64,000 nt of DNA, from NCBI GenBank assembly GCA_910589425.1, contig CAJUSZ010000010.1, positions 13,485 through 77,484 of the forward strand, written 5' to 3'. Origin of the DNA: an uncultured Muribaculaceae bacterium. Its GTDB lineage: Bacteria > Bacteroidota > Bacteroidia > Bacteroidales > Muribaculaceae. Below the pieces are notes generated by a model, which ran no database searches, was not told the DNA's origin, and saw only the letters and a list, made by a program, of their open reading frames with translations. Each line of letters opens with the position of its first letter. The stretch's first letter is position 1. Shown here piece by piece: positions 54,561 to 63,952 of this stretch. The position numbers and the translations under genes were made by a program.

Positions 54561-54721
54561 CTATTATTTAGATGTCCAGCTACATAAAAGACTGCATGAA
54601 TAAACGAACAATCATAATATTATGCTTGCAAAATCCATTAAACTATAGCTGAATTTGTTATCTGGCAAACATATACAATATTTGCGCCAGCTTGCTTCAT
54701 AACTCGTAACGAACTTATGAG

Positions 54722-54862
54722 CTAATGCCGCACGCCTTTACGTTGCATCGGTTGCGGCACACGAATACCAATCTTTTCAAGGATTTTCCGCGCCATGTCT
54801 CTGAACCATTGAAAACCACAATGCAGAATAAAATCGGCCGCTCTCACGAGTGGCCGATTTTG
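54722..54862 (-). pseudogene. Possible C-terminal remnant of a lost gene
   Basis: A 46-codon open stretch ending in TAG whose translation looks protein-like: FQWFRDMARKILEKIGI then RVPQPMQRKGVRH. It has no start codon before the internal methionine and is cut off by a stop at its upstream end. I do not recognise it; it could be the tail of a gene lost when the CotH region arrived, or chance. Confidence 0.25.
54830..54861. terminator. Hairpin downstream of asd
   Basis: Fourteen-base arms with one G-T pair and a 4-base loop; outer pairs are AAAA/TTTT, so it can act both ways. On the minus strand it lies 160 bases past the asd stop. Confidence 0.6.
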
Positions 54863-55020
54863 TTAACAGTTTAAATAAAAACTGTTAGCCTTGAACTTAA
54901 TGAACAAAAATCTATCTTCTTTCTTTTCATAAGCCTAACAACGACGGAATGTGTTTTGTTCTGTACAAACCGTTTTTTAACTTATTTTAAGACTAATCAT
55001 AGATTCAAGTTCATGATTTA

Positions 55021-56049
55021 TCACTCTCTCCGGCTTCTACCCACCGAAGGGTCATTCTCAATCAACCATTGCGCTATCTGGACAGCATTGAGCGCAGCGC
55101 CTTTTTTGATCTGATCGCCGACTACCCAGAATGACAAACTCCGTTCATCGCAAAGATCTTTACGCAACCTACCGACATAGACCGGATCGGAACCGGCCAC
55201 ATCAAGCGGCATCGGATACTTCCCGGACCGGGGATCATCAAGCACTACGAGTCCGGGAGCGTTTTCCATCGCGCGACGAACATCCCGGATCTCCAGCGGA
55301 TTCTCCGTCTGAACCCATACAGCCTCGCTGTGTGCCCGCAATACAGGCACTCTGACACAAATGGCGGAGACCTTGATGTCGGAATGCATTATCTTGCGGG
55401 TCTCGTTAAACATTTTCATCTCCTCCTTGGTGTAATCGTTATCCATAAAAACGTCTACCTGCGGAATGAGATTGAATGCGAGCTGATGTGAGAACTTCTC
55501 TACTGTCGGAGTCTCTCCCGCGCTTATCTGACGCGTCTGTTCAACGAGCTCGTCCATTGCGGAAGCGCCGGCTCCGGAAGCAGCCTGATATGTGGCCACA
55601 TGGACATTCCGGATCGGAGACAGGCCATCGACCGGTTTGAGTGCCACAACCAGCTGGATGGTGGTGCAGTTGGGATTGCCGATTATACCCCGGGGACGAA
55701 GCAAGGCATCATTGCCGTTGACTTCGGGGACTACCAGAGGCACATCGCTGTCCATCCGGAAAGCACTGCTATTGTCTATCATCACTGTCCCATGACGGGT
55801 TATAGTCCCGGCAAACTCTTTTGAAGTTGACGCACCGGCCGAAGTGAAGGCAATGTCAACTCCGCTGAAATCACTTTCATGAGTCAACTCCTCAACTTCA
55901 TATTCCTTGCCTCTGAAAGCATAACGTCTTCCTGCACTTCTGGCAGATCCGAAAAGGCGGAGACTGTCTATAGGGAAATTCTGCTCATCGAGAACCCTCA
56001 GAAATTCCTGCCCCACCGCGCCACTGACGCCGACAATAGCAATATTCAT
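55021..56049 (-). CDS. asd: Aspartate-semialdehyde dehydrogenase
   Basis: Reduces aspartyl phosphate to aspartate semialdehyde for lysine/diaminopimelate, threonine and methionine synthesis, 342 residues. The NADP-binding GVSGAVGQEFLRVL start, active-site cysteine 128 in GNPNCTT and the SGAGASAMDEL motif are present. It starts 41 bases after fabD and shares its transcript. Confidence 0.96.
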   Translation of the reverse strand: MNIAIVGVSGAVGQEFLRVLDEQNFPIDSLRLFGSARSAGRRYAFRGKEYEVEELTHESDFSGVDIAFTSAGASTSKEFAGTITRHGTVMIDNSSAFRMDSDVPLVVPEVNGNDALLRPRGIIGNPNCTTIQLVVALKPVDGLSPIRNVHVATYQAASGAGASAMDELVEQTRQISAGETPTVEKFSHQLAFNLIPQVDVFMDNDYTKEEMKMFNETRKIMHSDIKVSAICVRVPVLRAHSEAVWVQTENPLEIRDVRRAMENAPGLVVLDDPRSGKYPMPLDVAGSDPVYVGRLRKDLCDERSLSFWVVGDQIKKGAALNAVQIAQWLIENDPSVGRSRRE

Positions 56050-56090
56050 ACTTATCTATTGATTATTTTAATTACGTCTGATGCCGCAAC

Positions 56091-56969
56091 TCACTGTCTT
56101 CCGGATGTAGCGACCATACGGTCGATCTTCTTGACCAGACCCTGAAGCACATTGCCCGGGCCAAGTTCTATGAATTCATCCGCGCCGTCAGCGATCATTG
56201 CCTGAACATCGTATGTCCAACGCACGGGAGCCGTAAGTTGTTTAATCAGGTTGGCCTTTATCTCCTCGGGATCAGTGTGAGGCTTGCCGTCCACGTTCTG
56301 ATACACCGGACATACAGGCGTCTTGAACTCAGCAGCCCCGATAGCCTCTGCAAGCTCTTCATGGGCGGGCTGCATCAGCGGGCTGTGGAATGCGCCGCCG
56401 ACCTTTAGCTTGAGAGCGCGCTTGGCTCCGGCTGCAATCAACTGTTCACAAGCCTTGTCAACACCGTCGATTGTCCCAGAGATCACCACCTGACCAGGAC
56501 AATTGTAGTTGGCCGGAGCCACCACATCGTCAACCGCAGCGCATATCTCCTCCACTTTTTCGTCGGGAAGGGCGAGTACGGCAGCCATCGTGGACGGCTG
56601 TGCCTCGCACGCTTTCTGCATCGCGTGGGCACGTTTGGACACGAGTCTCAGTCCCTCCTCGAACGACAAAGCCCCTGCCGCCACAAGAGCCGAGAACTCA
56701 CCGAGGCTATGTCCGGCCACCATATCCGGCCTGAACTCTTCTCCGAGGCTCTTCGCGAGGATCACGCTATGAAGAAATATTGCCGGCTGTGTTACCTTGG
56801 TCTGCTTCAGATCATCTTCGGTTCCTTCAAACATCAGATCCGTTATACGGAAACCAAGCACCTCATTGGCTTTTTCAAAAAGTGCGCGGGCCTCCGCATT
56901 GTTATCATACAGATCCTTGCCCATTCCTACAAACTGAGCCCCCTGACCAGGGAAAACGTATGCTTTCAT
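56091..56969 (-). CDS. fabD: Malonyl-CoA:ACP transacylase
   Basis: Loads malonyl groups onto acyl carrier protein for fatty acid synthesis, 292 residues. The nucleophile serine 88 is in GHSLGE, the catalytic histidine 195 in GAFHSPLM, and the FPGQGAQ start is typical. First gene of a two-gene unit with asd. Confidence 0.97.
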   Translation of the reverse strand: MKAYVFPGQGAQFVGMGKDLYDNNAEARALFEKANEVLGFRITDLMFEGTEDDLKQTKVTQPAIFLHSVILAKSLGEEFRPDMVAGHSLGEFSALVAAGALSFEEGLRLVSKRAHAMQKACEAQPSTMAAVLALPDEKVEEICAAVDDVVAPANYNCPGQVVISGTIDGVDKACEQLIAAGAKRALKLKVGGAFHSPLMQPAHEELAEAIGAAEFKTPVCPVYQNVDGKPHTDPEEIKANLIKQLTAPVRWTYDVQAMIADGADEFIELGPGNVLQGLVKKIDRMVATSGRQ

Positions 56970-57082
56970 GATTAAGTCTATTTATTGTTTTTAATTATCA
57001 TTACCTTCTGATAAATGGCTGTGATTCACCTGCCAAATCCGCAGACATGCTTCGGTCTCCCGCCTGCGGCACAATCAGACCG

Positions 57083-57113
57083 CAAAAATACGAATTTCCA
57101 CCGACACTGCAAA
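57083..57113 (-). promoter_or_regulatory. Promoter of fabD-asd
   Basis: On the minus strand TTTG (57113-57110), 19 bases, TATTTTTG (57090-57083): exact consensus. Leader to fabD is about 107 bases. Confidence 0.75.
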
Positions 57114-57180
57114 ATCGGCTTATTATCTAAATTCCGGAACTCCAGCCAATGGCTGCCAATGACACTTAGAGGGCATAATC

Positions 57181-57212
57181 TTTGGGTGAAAAAGGTTTTT
57201 TTTGTACTTTTG
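57181..57212 (+). promoter_or_regulatory. Promoter of the phosphonate genes
   Basis: TTTG (57181-57184), 20 bases, TACTTTTG (57205-57212), exact consensus. It lies inside the upstream part of the open frame and so fixes the gene start at the ATG at 57243. Confidence 0.8.
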
Positions 57213-57242
57213 CATTATCGGTCTTCCCCACCGATCTGTAAA

Positions 57243-58556
57243 ATGGAAAACAATCCCAAGAAAACCGTATATCTCGGCATGATAGCCGACATCATGCATC
57301 CTGGACTGACCCGCATCATTTCCGAGGGCGCACGCCATGGCGAGCTTATAGTCGGACTGTTCACAGACCGCGCCGTAGCATCCCATAAGCGCCTTCCATT
57401 CCTGAACTACGACCAGCGCCGCGAAGTTGTGGAGAACATCAAAGGCGTCAGCAAAGTGGTTCCGCAGGATGACTGGAGTTATATTCCGAATCTCAGACGG
57501 CTGCGTCCCGACTTCATAATCCACGGCGACGACTGGAAGTCTGGCCCGGAAGCCGAACTCAGACGTCAGGTATTCGAGACAATGGAGGAAATCGGAGGAA
57601 AGGTAATTGAAGTCCCTTATACCCACGGCATAAACTCGTCAGGTCTTTTCAACGAAGTGAAAGCTCTCGGGACCACTCCCGAGATCAGGATGAAGATGCT
57701 GCGGAGGCTGATCGACGCCAAGCCTGTGGTCAGAATAATGGAGGCTCACGACGGGCTTTGCGGCCTGATAATCGAAAATCTCGAAGTCAACAAAGACGGG
57801 AAAACAGAATCTTTCGACGGAATGTGGAGCAGCTCCCTGACCGACTCCACGTCAAAGGGGAAACCCGACATCGAAGCCGTGGACCTTACTACAAGGCTAC
57901 AGGATCTGAACAACATTCTCGAATGCACTACCAAACCCATCATATTCGACGGCGACACGGGCGGATTGATCGAACACTTCGTGTTCACCGTCAGGACCCT
58001 CGAAAGACATGGAGTCTCTGCCGTCATAATCGAAGACAAAACCGGACTTAAGAAAAACTCCCTGTTCGGGACTGACGCTGTGCAGACTCAAGATTCCATA
58101 GAGCATTTCTGCGAAAAGATCAGAGCTGGCAAAGAAGCGCAGATTACCGAAGATTTCATGATAATAGCCAGAGTGGAAAGCCTAATAGCGGGCAAATCGA
58201 TAGAAGACGCTCTTCAGCGCGCTTTCGCATACGTGGAAGCCGGCGCCGACGGAATCATGATCCATTCAAAAAACAAATCAGGAGAAGACATAAAAGATTT
58301 CTGCCTCAGATTCAGGCATACTCATCCCGATGTGCCGCTGGTGGTGGTTCCGACCACTTACAACCATATACATGAGGAAGAACTTGCCTCGTGGGGCGCG
58401 AATGTGGTCATCTATGCTAACCACATGCTCCGTGCCGCCTACCCTGCCATGAAAGCGGCAGCCACCTCGATCCTTGAAAATGAGCGTTCCCTTGAGGCAA
58501 ATGCATTGTGTATGCCGATCAAGGAGATTCTTGAACTGATACCAGGCACCAAATAA
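57243..58556 (+). CDS. aepX: Phosphoenolpyruvate mutase with N-terminal nucleotidyltransferase-like domain
   Basis: Rearranges PEP to phosphonopyruvate, the carbon-phosphorus bond-forming step. 437 residues from MENNPKKTVYLGMIADIMHP. Residues ~8-140 are a cytidylyltransferase-like fold (VYLGMIADIMHPGL, FIIHGDDW), and ~160-430 the isocitrate-lyase-superfamily mutase. The mutase active-site motif EDKTGLKKNS spans 264-273 and DGDTG (236-240) binds magnesium. Similar two-domain forms are known from Bacteroides capsule loci. First gene of the phosphonate cluster; ppd follows after 37 bases. Confidence 0.95.
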   Translation: MENNPKKTVYLGMIADIMHPGLTRIISEGARHGELIVGLFTDRAVASHKRLPFLNYDQRREVVENIKGVSKVVPQDDWSYIPNLRRLRPDFIIHGDDWKSGPEAELRRQVFETMEEIGGKVIEVPYTHGINSSGLFNEVKALGTTPEIRMKMLRRLIDAKPVVRIMEAHDGLCGLIIENLEVNKDGKTESFDGMWSSSLTDSTSKGKPDIEAVDLTTRLQDLNNILECTTKPIIFDGDTGGLIEHFVFTVRTLERHGVSAVIIEDKTGLKKNSLFGTDAVQTQDSIEHFCEKIRAGKEAQITEDFMIIARVESLIAGKSIEDALQRAFAYVEAGADGIMIHSKNKSGEDIKDFCLRFRHTHPDVPLVVVPTTYNHIHEEELASWGANVVIYANHMLRAAYPAMKAAATSILENERSLEANALCMPIKEILELIPGTK

Positions 58557-58593
58557 GCAGACGCACTCTTAACCATCCATCATCACGACAAAA

Positions 58594-59712
58594 ATGATAA
58601 GCCCACGTTTTTTTTGCGAGACATTGTCTGGACTCGGTGTGGATTTCTACACCGGAGTGCCGGACTCCCTGTTGAAACACCTTTGCGCATATCTGAAAGA
58701 AAACATCGACCAGGCCTCCGACATAACAGCGGCAAACGAGGGAGGGGCAATGGCTCTCGCAGCAGGACACTATCTCGCCACCGGCAATCCAGCGTGCGTA
58801 TTCATGCAGAACTCCGGAATAGGAAACGCTGTCAATCCCCTGCTGTCGCTTCTTGATCAGGATGTATACAGCATCCCTGCGTTGCTCGTGATCGGATGGA
58901 GAGGAATGCCGGGCGTACACGATGAGCCGCAGCATCTGAAACAAGGACGCGTAACCCCTCAGCTTCTTGATGCGATGGAGATACCGTTTGCAATCCTTGC
59001 AGACACAGAAGAGATAGCCCGCGAACAGATATCGTCGGCGATAGCATACATACGCGACACAGGCGGCCAGATGGCCTTGCTCATAAGAAAAGATCTTTTT
59101 GAACAGTATCCCGCGCCCCATCAGGATCCGCTCCCCTATCCATCGAGAGAAGAGGCCATACGCGAGATTACCGATGCTCTCCTCCCTTCCACCGCGGTAG
59201 TCTCAACCACAGGAATGATCTCGAGGGAACTTTACGAACTGAGAGACTCCAGTTCACGGTCGCACTCTTCCGATTTCCTCACCGTAGGGTCTATGGGCCA
59301 TTCATCACAGATCGCACTCGGGATCGCCCTTGCCAAGCCCGGCAGACCCGTTGCGTGTCTGGACGGAGACGGAGCGTTCCTGATGCATCTCGGTAATCAG
59401 GCCATAGTCGGAAGTCAACATCCGGGTAATATGATCCATATCGTGATCAACAATGGCGCCCATGATTCCGTAGGCGGTCAGGACACAGTGGCCATGTCAA
59501 TCGACATTCCGGCAATTGCCAAGGCGTTGGGATATGACAATGCCACAACAGTATGCTCGGCTGACAAAATCAAAGACGCTATCGAATCCGCCCAGAAATC
59601 CGGCAAACTTACGCTGATCGAGATAAGGGTGAGGAAAGGGGCAAGGAGCGATCTGGGACGACCCAAGACCTCTCCGGAGGATAACAAACAGGCATTCATG
59701 AAATTTCTCTGA
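58594..59712 (+). CDS. aepY: Phosphonopyruvate decarboxylase
   Basis: Thiamine-diphosphate enzyme that pulls the mutase reaction forward by forming phosphonoacetaldehyde. 372 residues; FYTGVPDSLLKHLCAYL and TAANEGGAMALAAGHYLATG form the pyrimidine-binding side with the activating glutamate, and CLDGDGAFLMHLG ... VINNGAHDS is the GDG-(~25)-NN cofactor motif. Follows the mutase in the same order as in other 2-aminoethylphosphonate clusters. Confidence 0.95.
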   Translation: MISPRFFCETLSGLGVDFYTGVPDSLLKHLCAYLKENIDQASDITAANEGGAMALAAGHYLATGNPACVFMQNSGIGNAVNPLLSLLDQDVYSIPALLVIGWRGMPGVHDEPQHLKQGRVTPQLLDAMEIPFAILADTEEIAREQISSAIAYIRDTGGQMALLIRKDLFEQYPAPHQDPLPYPSREEAIREITDALLPSTAVVSTTGMISRELYELRDSSSRSHSSDFLTVGSMGHSSQIALGIALAKPGRPVACLDGDGAFLMHLGNQAIVGSQHPGNMIHIVINNGAHDSVGGQDTVAMSIDIPAIAKALGYDNATTVCSADKIKDAIESAQKSGKLTLIEIRVRKGARSDLGRPKTSPEDNKQAFMKFL

Positions 59713-59770
59713 ACGAGTGTATGCTTTTATGCTGCCTCATATACAGCTCAAGGTGAACACTGATTATTTT

Positions 59771-59778
59771 TACATTTG
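59771..59778 (+). promoter_or_regulatory. Possible internal promoter before the aminotransferase
   Basis: TACATTTG fits the -7 element 26 bases before the ATG at 59805. The -33 position (TCAA) does not match, so this may be weak. Confidence 0.35.
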
Positions 59779-59804
59779 CACATAGGAAGCAAACACCAGC
59801 CAAA

Positions 59805-60941
59805 ATGGGAACAACGATAAAACGCAACATACTCCTCAATCCAGGTCCGGCAACAACGACCGACAGCGTGAAAATGGCTCAGGTTGTCCCGGACATCTGC
59901 CCGAGGGAAAAGGAATTCGCAAACCTGATGAAAGATATCAGGACGGATCTTCTGAAAATCGTACATGCCGATCCGGAGATTTTCACATCTGTGCTTTTCT
60001 GCGGTTCCGGGACAATCAACATAGACGTATGCCTGAATTCCCTTCTTCCGGCTGGGAAAAAGGCACTCATACTCAATAACGGAGCCTACTCATCAAGAGC
60101 CGCGGATGTATGCCGCTATTATCATCTTCCCCACATTGACCTGAAGATGGACGTATATTCCCCAGTGGATATGGCTCTCTACAAACGTACTATCGAAGAG
60201 AATCCCGACATAGCCATCGTATATGTAACCCATCACGAAACAGGCACCGGCATTCTGAATCCCATCCGGGAAATCGGAGCGATAGCCCATTCCCGCGACG
60301 CCATTCTTATTGCCGACACTACAGCGTCGCTCGGAATGATCCCCCTCGACCTCGACTCGGACAATGTGGACTTCTGCATGGCATCCGCCCAGAAAGGACT
60401 GATGGCAATGGCCGGACTATCGTTCATCATCGGGCGAAAGGCAACAATAGAGGCATCGAAACATTACCCGACACGCTCATACTATTGCAACCTCTTCATG
60501 CAATACGACTTCTTCGAGCGGACTGGAGAAATGCATTTCACCCCTCCTGTCCAGACAGCCTACGCACTGAGACAAGCCATAGATGAATACTTCAACGAAG
60601 GAGAAGAAGCCAAATTCAACCGCCACAGAAGAGTATACGAAGCCATCGCGAAAGGGGTGGCCGAACTTGGACTCAAAGAGGCTATCAAACCTGAATTCCA
60701 GTCAGGGCTCGTCGTATCCGTGCGCTATCCCGAATGCAATGAATGGGATTTCAACAAAGTACACGACTATCTCTATGAACGAGGGTTTACAATTTATCCC
60801 GGGAAAATAGACGGCGCCGATACATTCCGTCTCTGCGCACTCGGCGCAATCGACACGCCGGACATAGAGGCTTTCTTCACGACATTGCGTGAGGCATTCT
60901 CACACTTTGGCATAAATCTGACTGCGGCACAACAAAAATGA
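59805..60941 (+). CDS. phnW: 2-aminoethylphosphonate aminotransferase
   Basis: Class V aminotransferase interconverting phosphonoacetaldehyde and 2-aminoethylphosphonate; here presumably acting in the biosynthetic direction. 378 residues. NILLNPGPATTTDSVK is the family start, Asp171 in IADTTASLG binds the PLP ring and Lys197 in SAQKGLMAMAG holds the cofactor. Ninety-two bases after aepY; overlaps the next gene as ATGA. Confidence 0.93.
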   Translation: MGTTIKRNILLNPGPATTTDSVKMAQVVPDICPREKEFANLMKDIRTDLLKIVHADPEIFTSVLFCGSGTINIDVCLNSLLPAGKKALILNNGAYSSRAADVCRYYHLPHIDLKMDVYSPVDMALYKRTIEENPDIAIVYVTHHETGTGILNPIREIGAIAHSRDAILIADTTASLGMIPLDLDSDNVDFCMASAQKGLMAMAGLSFIIGRKATIEASKHYPTRSYYCNLFMQYDFFERTGEMHFTPPVQTAYALRQAIDEYFNEGEEAKFNRHRRVYEAIAKGVAELGLKEAIKPEFQSGLVVSVRYPECNEWDFNKVHDYLYERGFTIYPGKIDGADTFRLCALGAIDTPDIEAFFTTLREAFSHFGINLTAAQQK

Positions 60942-61657
60942 AAACCTCGACAGCAGTCATTCTCGCGGCCGGACGCGGCACACGATTCGGTGACATGACA
61001 TCCGACATCCCGAAGGGGTTCATCCCTTTCAAAGGGAAAGCGATGGTGGAAAGATCCATCAGGATTCTTATAGACCAAGGGATAACCAGAATAATCATTG
61101 GAACCGGCTACCATGCGGAACAATACGAGGCTCTTGCCCTGAGATATCCACAGATAGAGACCGTGTTCTCCCCGGCGTTTGCCCAAACAAACAGCATGGC
61201 CACACTGCAGTGCTGCCGCCACGCAATCGGCCAGAATCCGTTTCTTCTGCTTGAGTCAGACATCATATATGAGCCATTGGCCGTAAGAGAACTTCTTGAC
61301 TCGCCGCACCCTGACATAATGCTCATATCACCCGTTACTAAATTTCAGGATCAATACTATGTGGAAGCAGACCCCAAAGGAAATCTAAGGAACTGCTCCA
61401 CTGACAAGGGCGCACTGACTCCCGACGGAGAACTCGTAGGAATCCACAAAATCTCCCCTACATTCTTCAGTGCCATGACCTCCGAATATGAAACCGTGAT
61501 GGAAAAAGAGCCATCGCTCGGGTATGAATTCCAGATACTGAGAACAGCAACTACCAAAATCCCAATGCACGTCCTGTCAATACAAGGACTTAAATGGTAT
61601 GAAATAGACGACGCCTCCGACCTCGAATATGCAGAAAGGCACGTAGACATAATATGA
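60938..61657 (+). CDS. Nucleotidyltransferase, probable 2-aminoethylphosphonate cytidylyltransferase
   Basis: 239 residues with the GT-A type NTP-transferase signature AVILAAGRGTRFGDMTSDIPKGF, and LLLESDIIYEP for the metal-binding aspartate. It resembles LicC/PntC-type cytidylyltransferases. Start codon overlaps the phnW stop (ATGA), so it is coupled to the phosphonate pathway and most likely makes CMP-2-aminoethylphosphonate for transfer to a glycan or lipid. The substrate is inferred from context. No transferase that would use the product lies in the window. Confidence 0.82.
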   Translation: MKTSTAVILAAGRGTRFGDMTSDIPKGFIPFKGKAMVERSIRILIDQGITRIIIGTGYHAEQYEALALRYPQIETVFSPAFAQTNSMATLQCCRHAIGQNPFLLLESDIIYEPLAVRELLDSPHPDIMLISPVTKFQDQYYVEADPKGNLRNCSTDKGALTPDGELVGIHKISPTFFSAMTSEYETVMEKEPSLGYEFQILRTATTKIPMHVLSIQGLKWYEIDDASDLEYAERHVDII

Positions 61658-61664
61658 CACATAA

Positions 61665-62495
61665 ATGACACGCAGATCATTAATCGCACTTATCGCGGTA
61701 ATATGCATCTTTGCCTGCTGGCAACACTTCCGCAACCCATCGGACGGAGCAGCAAAGGCCTCAATCGACAAAGCCTCGTCACAGAACCCGACACTTTCTG
61801 ACGACAGCATCGCCACAGCCCTGATGCACGTCCAAATGCCAGGAAACATCCCTTCACAAATAAAAAAATACGAGGGATTCACACTCTCTTTCAACAAAGA
61901 CAACCACACACCAAACTATGTAGCCTGGGAACTCGCACCATCCGAAACCGACGGCACCCAAAGCCGCTACAACAAATTCTGGCAGGATCCCGAGATCGAA
62001 GGATGCGCAAACACATCCGACTACGTGAAATCAGGTTTCGACCGTGGACATATATGCCCCTCGGCCGATCAGAAATGGAGTGAGAACGCAATGAAAGACT
62101 GCTTCGTAATGGCAAATATATGTCCGCAGGACCACAGACTCAACGCGGGAGCCTGGGCGACACTCGAAAAAAGAGAACGCAAATGGAGCGTCTCGCACGG
62201 AGGCCTGATAATAATATCCGGGCCTATATATGAACAGGCAGACACCCAGACAATAGGCCACACAAAAGTAAGAGTCCCATCGGCTTTCTTCAAGATCTTT
62301 CTTGCCCATAAACTCGACAAACCGGAAGCCATTGCCGTTATATACCCCAATATGCCGGCTCACGGACAAATGACCGATTACTACATGACAGTAGACGAAG
62401 TGGAGCAAATCACAGGTTTTGATTTCTTCTCAGCCCTGCCCGACAAAACCGAAGAAGAGACCGAACGCACATTCAACCGGAAAATATGGAAATGA
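61665..62495 (+). CDS. DNA/RNA non-specific endonuclease, membrane-anchored or secreted
   Basis: 276 residues. An N-terminal hydrophobic segment (SLIALIAVICIFACW) is followed by a low-complexity linker and the NUC1 nuclease domain; the catalytic DRGH motif is at 126-129 (FDRGHICPSADQKWS) with the metal-binding asparagine in MANICPQ. The cysteine at 18 is not a clean lipobox. It would degrade nucleic acid outside the cytoplasm, for nutrition or defence. It lies 7 bases after the nucleotidyltransferase and overlaps mnmE by 4 bases. Confidence 0.9.
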   Translation: MTRRSLIALIAVICIFACWQHFRNPSDGAAKASIDKASSQNPTLSDDSIATALMHVQMPGNIPSQIKKYEGFTLSFNKDNHTPNYVAWELAPSETDGTQSRYNKFWQDPEIEGCANTSDYVKSGFDRGHICPSADQKWSENAMKDCFVMANICPQDHRLNAGAWATLEKRERKWSVSHGGLIIISGPIYEQADTQTIGHTKVRVPSAFFKIFLAHKLDKPEAIAVIYPNMPAHGQMTDYYMTVDEVEQITGFDFFSALPDKTEEETERTFNRKIWK

Positions 62496-63883
62496 ACCAA
62501 GACACAATCACCGCAATAGCCACCCCACCGGGAACAGGAGGAATCGCCATAATCAGACTGTCCGGCAAAGATGCATTCAGCATATTCAGCCGTATATGGA
62601 CCGGAGCAGACATCAATGACGCTAAATCCCATACAGCCCACCTCGGGATCATACACCGCTACAACTCGGTTCAAACCATAGATCAGGCCGTAGCCACAAA
62701 ATTCAAAGCCCCCGGATCGTTCACCGGAGAAAACACCGTGGAAATATCATGCCACGGATCCAGACTTATACAACGCCAGATAATACACACTCTGATCGAA
62801 GCCGGCGCCCGTCTGGCAAATCCCGGAGAATTCTCGCGGCGCGCCTTCCTCAACGGCAAAATAGACCTGACACAAGCCGAAGCCATAGCCGACCTGATAG
62901 CGGCCGAGACCAAAGCAGCCCACGACATAGCTATCACACAAACCAAAGGAAGACTGTCCAGACAACTCACCGAGATAAGAGAGAAACTCCTCCATCTCTC
63001 CTCTATGCTTGAGCTTGAACTCGACTTCTCAGAAGAAGATGTGGAGTTCGCCGACCGACAAACCCTCCGGCAAACAGCGACACAACTACTCGAAACCATC
63101 GACTCACTGACAGCCTCATACTCGGCAGGACAGGCAATGCGAAACGGAATCTCAGTGGCAATAGCAGGAATTCCCAACACCGGTAAATCAACACTGCTCA
63201 ACCATCTGTGCGACGACGATAAAGCCATCGTAAGCGATATACCCGGAACCACACGCGACACGATCGAAGCCACAGCCGAATTCCACGGGCTGCAATTTCG
63301 GTTCATCGACACCGCAGGACTCCGCACCACAAACGACACAATAGAAAACATCGGCATCCAACGCGCCACACAATCACTCGCAAAAGCCGACTTCACAATC
63401 TGGCTCATAGACCCCACGGCACCGGCCGACCTACAGAAAGGCACGTTAGAGAAACATCTCGGCATAATAAACACCGAACGGCTACACATCGCATTTACAA
63501 AATCCGACATAATTCCCGATCCGGCAATCCCAATCAAACAAATACCCGAAACACTCGGGCTGCCCGCCATACGACGCCACAGCATAAGCCCAGTTACAGG
63601 AGAGGGAATATCCGGTCTCATCTCAGCCATAGCCGAACAAGCCACCGCAAACCGCGATCCCGGACAAGAAACAATAATAGCCAACGCACGCCACTACGAA
63701 TCGCTACTGCATTCCAGAGAATCGCTATCCAGCATGATAGACTCCATTGACAACGGGCTGCCTACCGACCTTATGGCCGCCGACCTGCGCACCACATTGA
63801 CACACATAGGAGAAATAACCGGAGCGATAACCACCCCCGAAATCCTCTCAAACATCTTCTCAAACTTCTGCATCGGAAAATAG
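62492..63883 (+). CDS. mnmE: tRNA modification GTPase MnmE
   Basis: With MnmG it forms cmnm5U34 in certain tRNAs. 463 residues from MNQDTITAIATPPGTGGIAI. The N-terminal folate-binding domain, helical domain, and inserted G domain (GIPNTGKSTLLN, DTAGLR) are intact, and the C-terminal CxGK motif is present as FCIGK. The ATG at 62492 overlaps the nuclease stop as ATGA; an ATG two codons earlier is the alternative. A hairpin terminator follows. Confidence 0.97.
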   Translation: MNQDTITAIATPPGTGGIAIIRLSGKDAFSIFSRIWTGADINDAKSHTAHLGIIHRYNSVQTIDQAVATKFKAPGSFTGENTVEISCHGSRLIQRQIIHTLIEAGARLANPGEFSRRAFLNGKIDLTQAEAIADLIAAETKAAHDIAITQTKGRLSRQLTEIREKLLHLSSMLELELDFSEEDVEFADRQTLRQTATQLLETIDSLTASYSAGQAMRNGISVAIAGIPNTGKSTLLNHLCDDDKAIVSDIPGTTRDTIEATAEFHGLQFRFIDTAGLRTTNDTIENIGIQRATQSLAKADFTIWLIDPTAPADLQKGTLEKHLGIINTERLHIAFTKSDIIPDPAIPIKQIPETLGLPAIRRHSISPVTGEGISGLISAIAEQATANRDPGQETIIANARHYESLLHSRESLSSMIDSIDNGLPTDLMAADLRTTLTHIGEITGAITTPEILSNIFSNFCIGK

Positions 63884-63923
63884 ATGATTGTCACCATTTG
63901 GTGATAAATGGCATAAACTATTG

Positions 63924-63952
63924 AAAAGTCGCTCTTTATAGGGCGACTTTTT
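63924..63952 (+). terminator. Terminator after mnmE
   Basis: Nine-base arms AAAAGTCGC / GCGACTTTT (63924-63932 and 63943-63951) with a following T, 40 bases past the mnmE stop. Confidence 0.75.

Larger units (their letters stand above)
54561..55020. other. 460-base region with hairpins and a possible gene remnant
   Basis: Holds several inverted repeats (54662-54690, 54697-54720, 54726-54759), the terminator at 54830-54861, a second hairpin (54864-54872 with 54879-54887) and an open minus-strand stretch (54722-54862). AT-rich like the CotH gene. Confidence 0.5.

Noticed and set aside
54898..55000. Possible third MKRF-type element (CCTAACA and AAACCGTTTTTTA shared with copy 1)
   Set aside because: Similarity is limited to short AT-rich words, the ATG context and the MKRF codons are missing, and the candidate ORFs are only 10-12 codons.
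62683..63684. 333-codon open frame on the minus strand over mnmE
   Set aside because: Antisense shadow; mnmE has all expected motifs, and the antisense frame is serine- and valine-rich without any domain.
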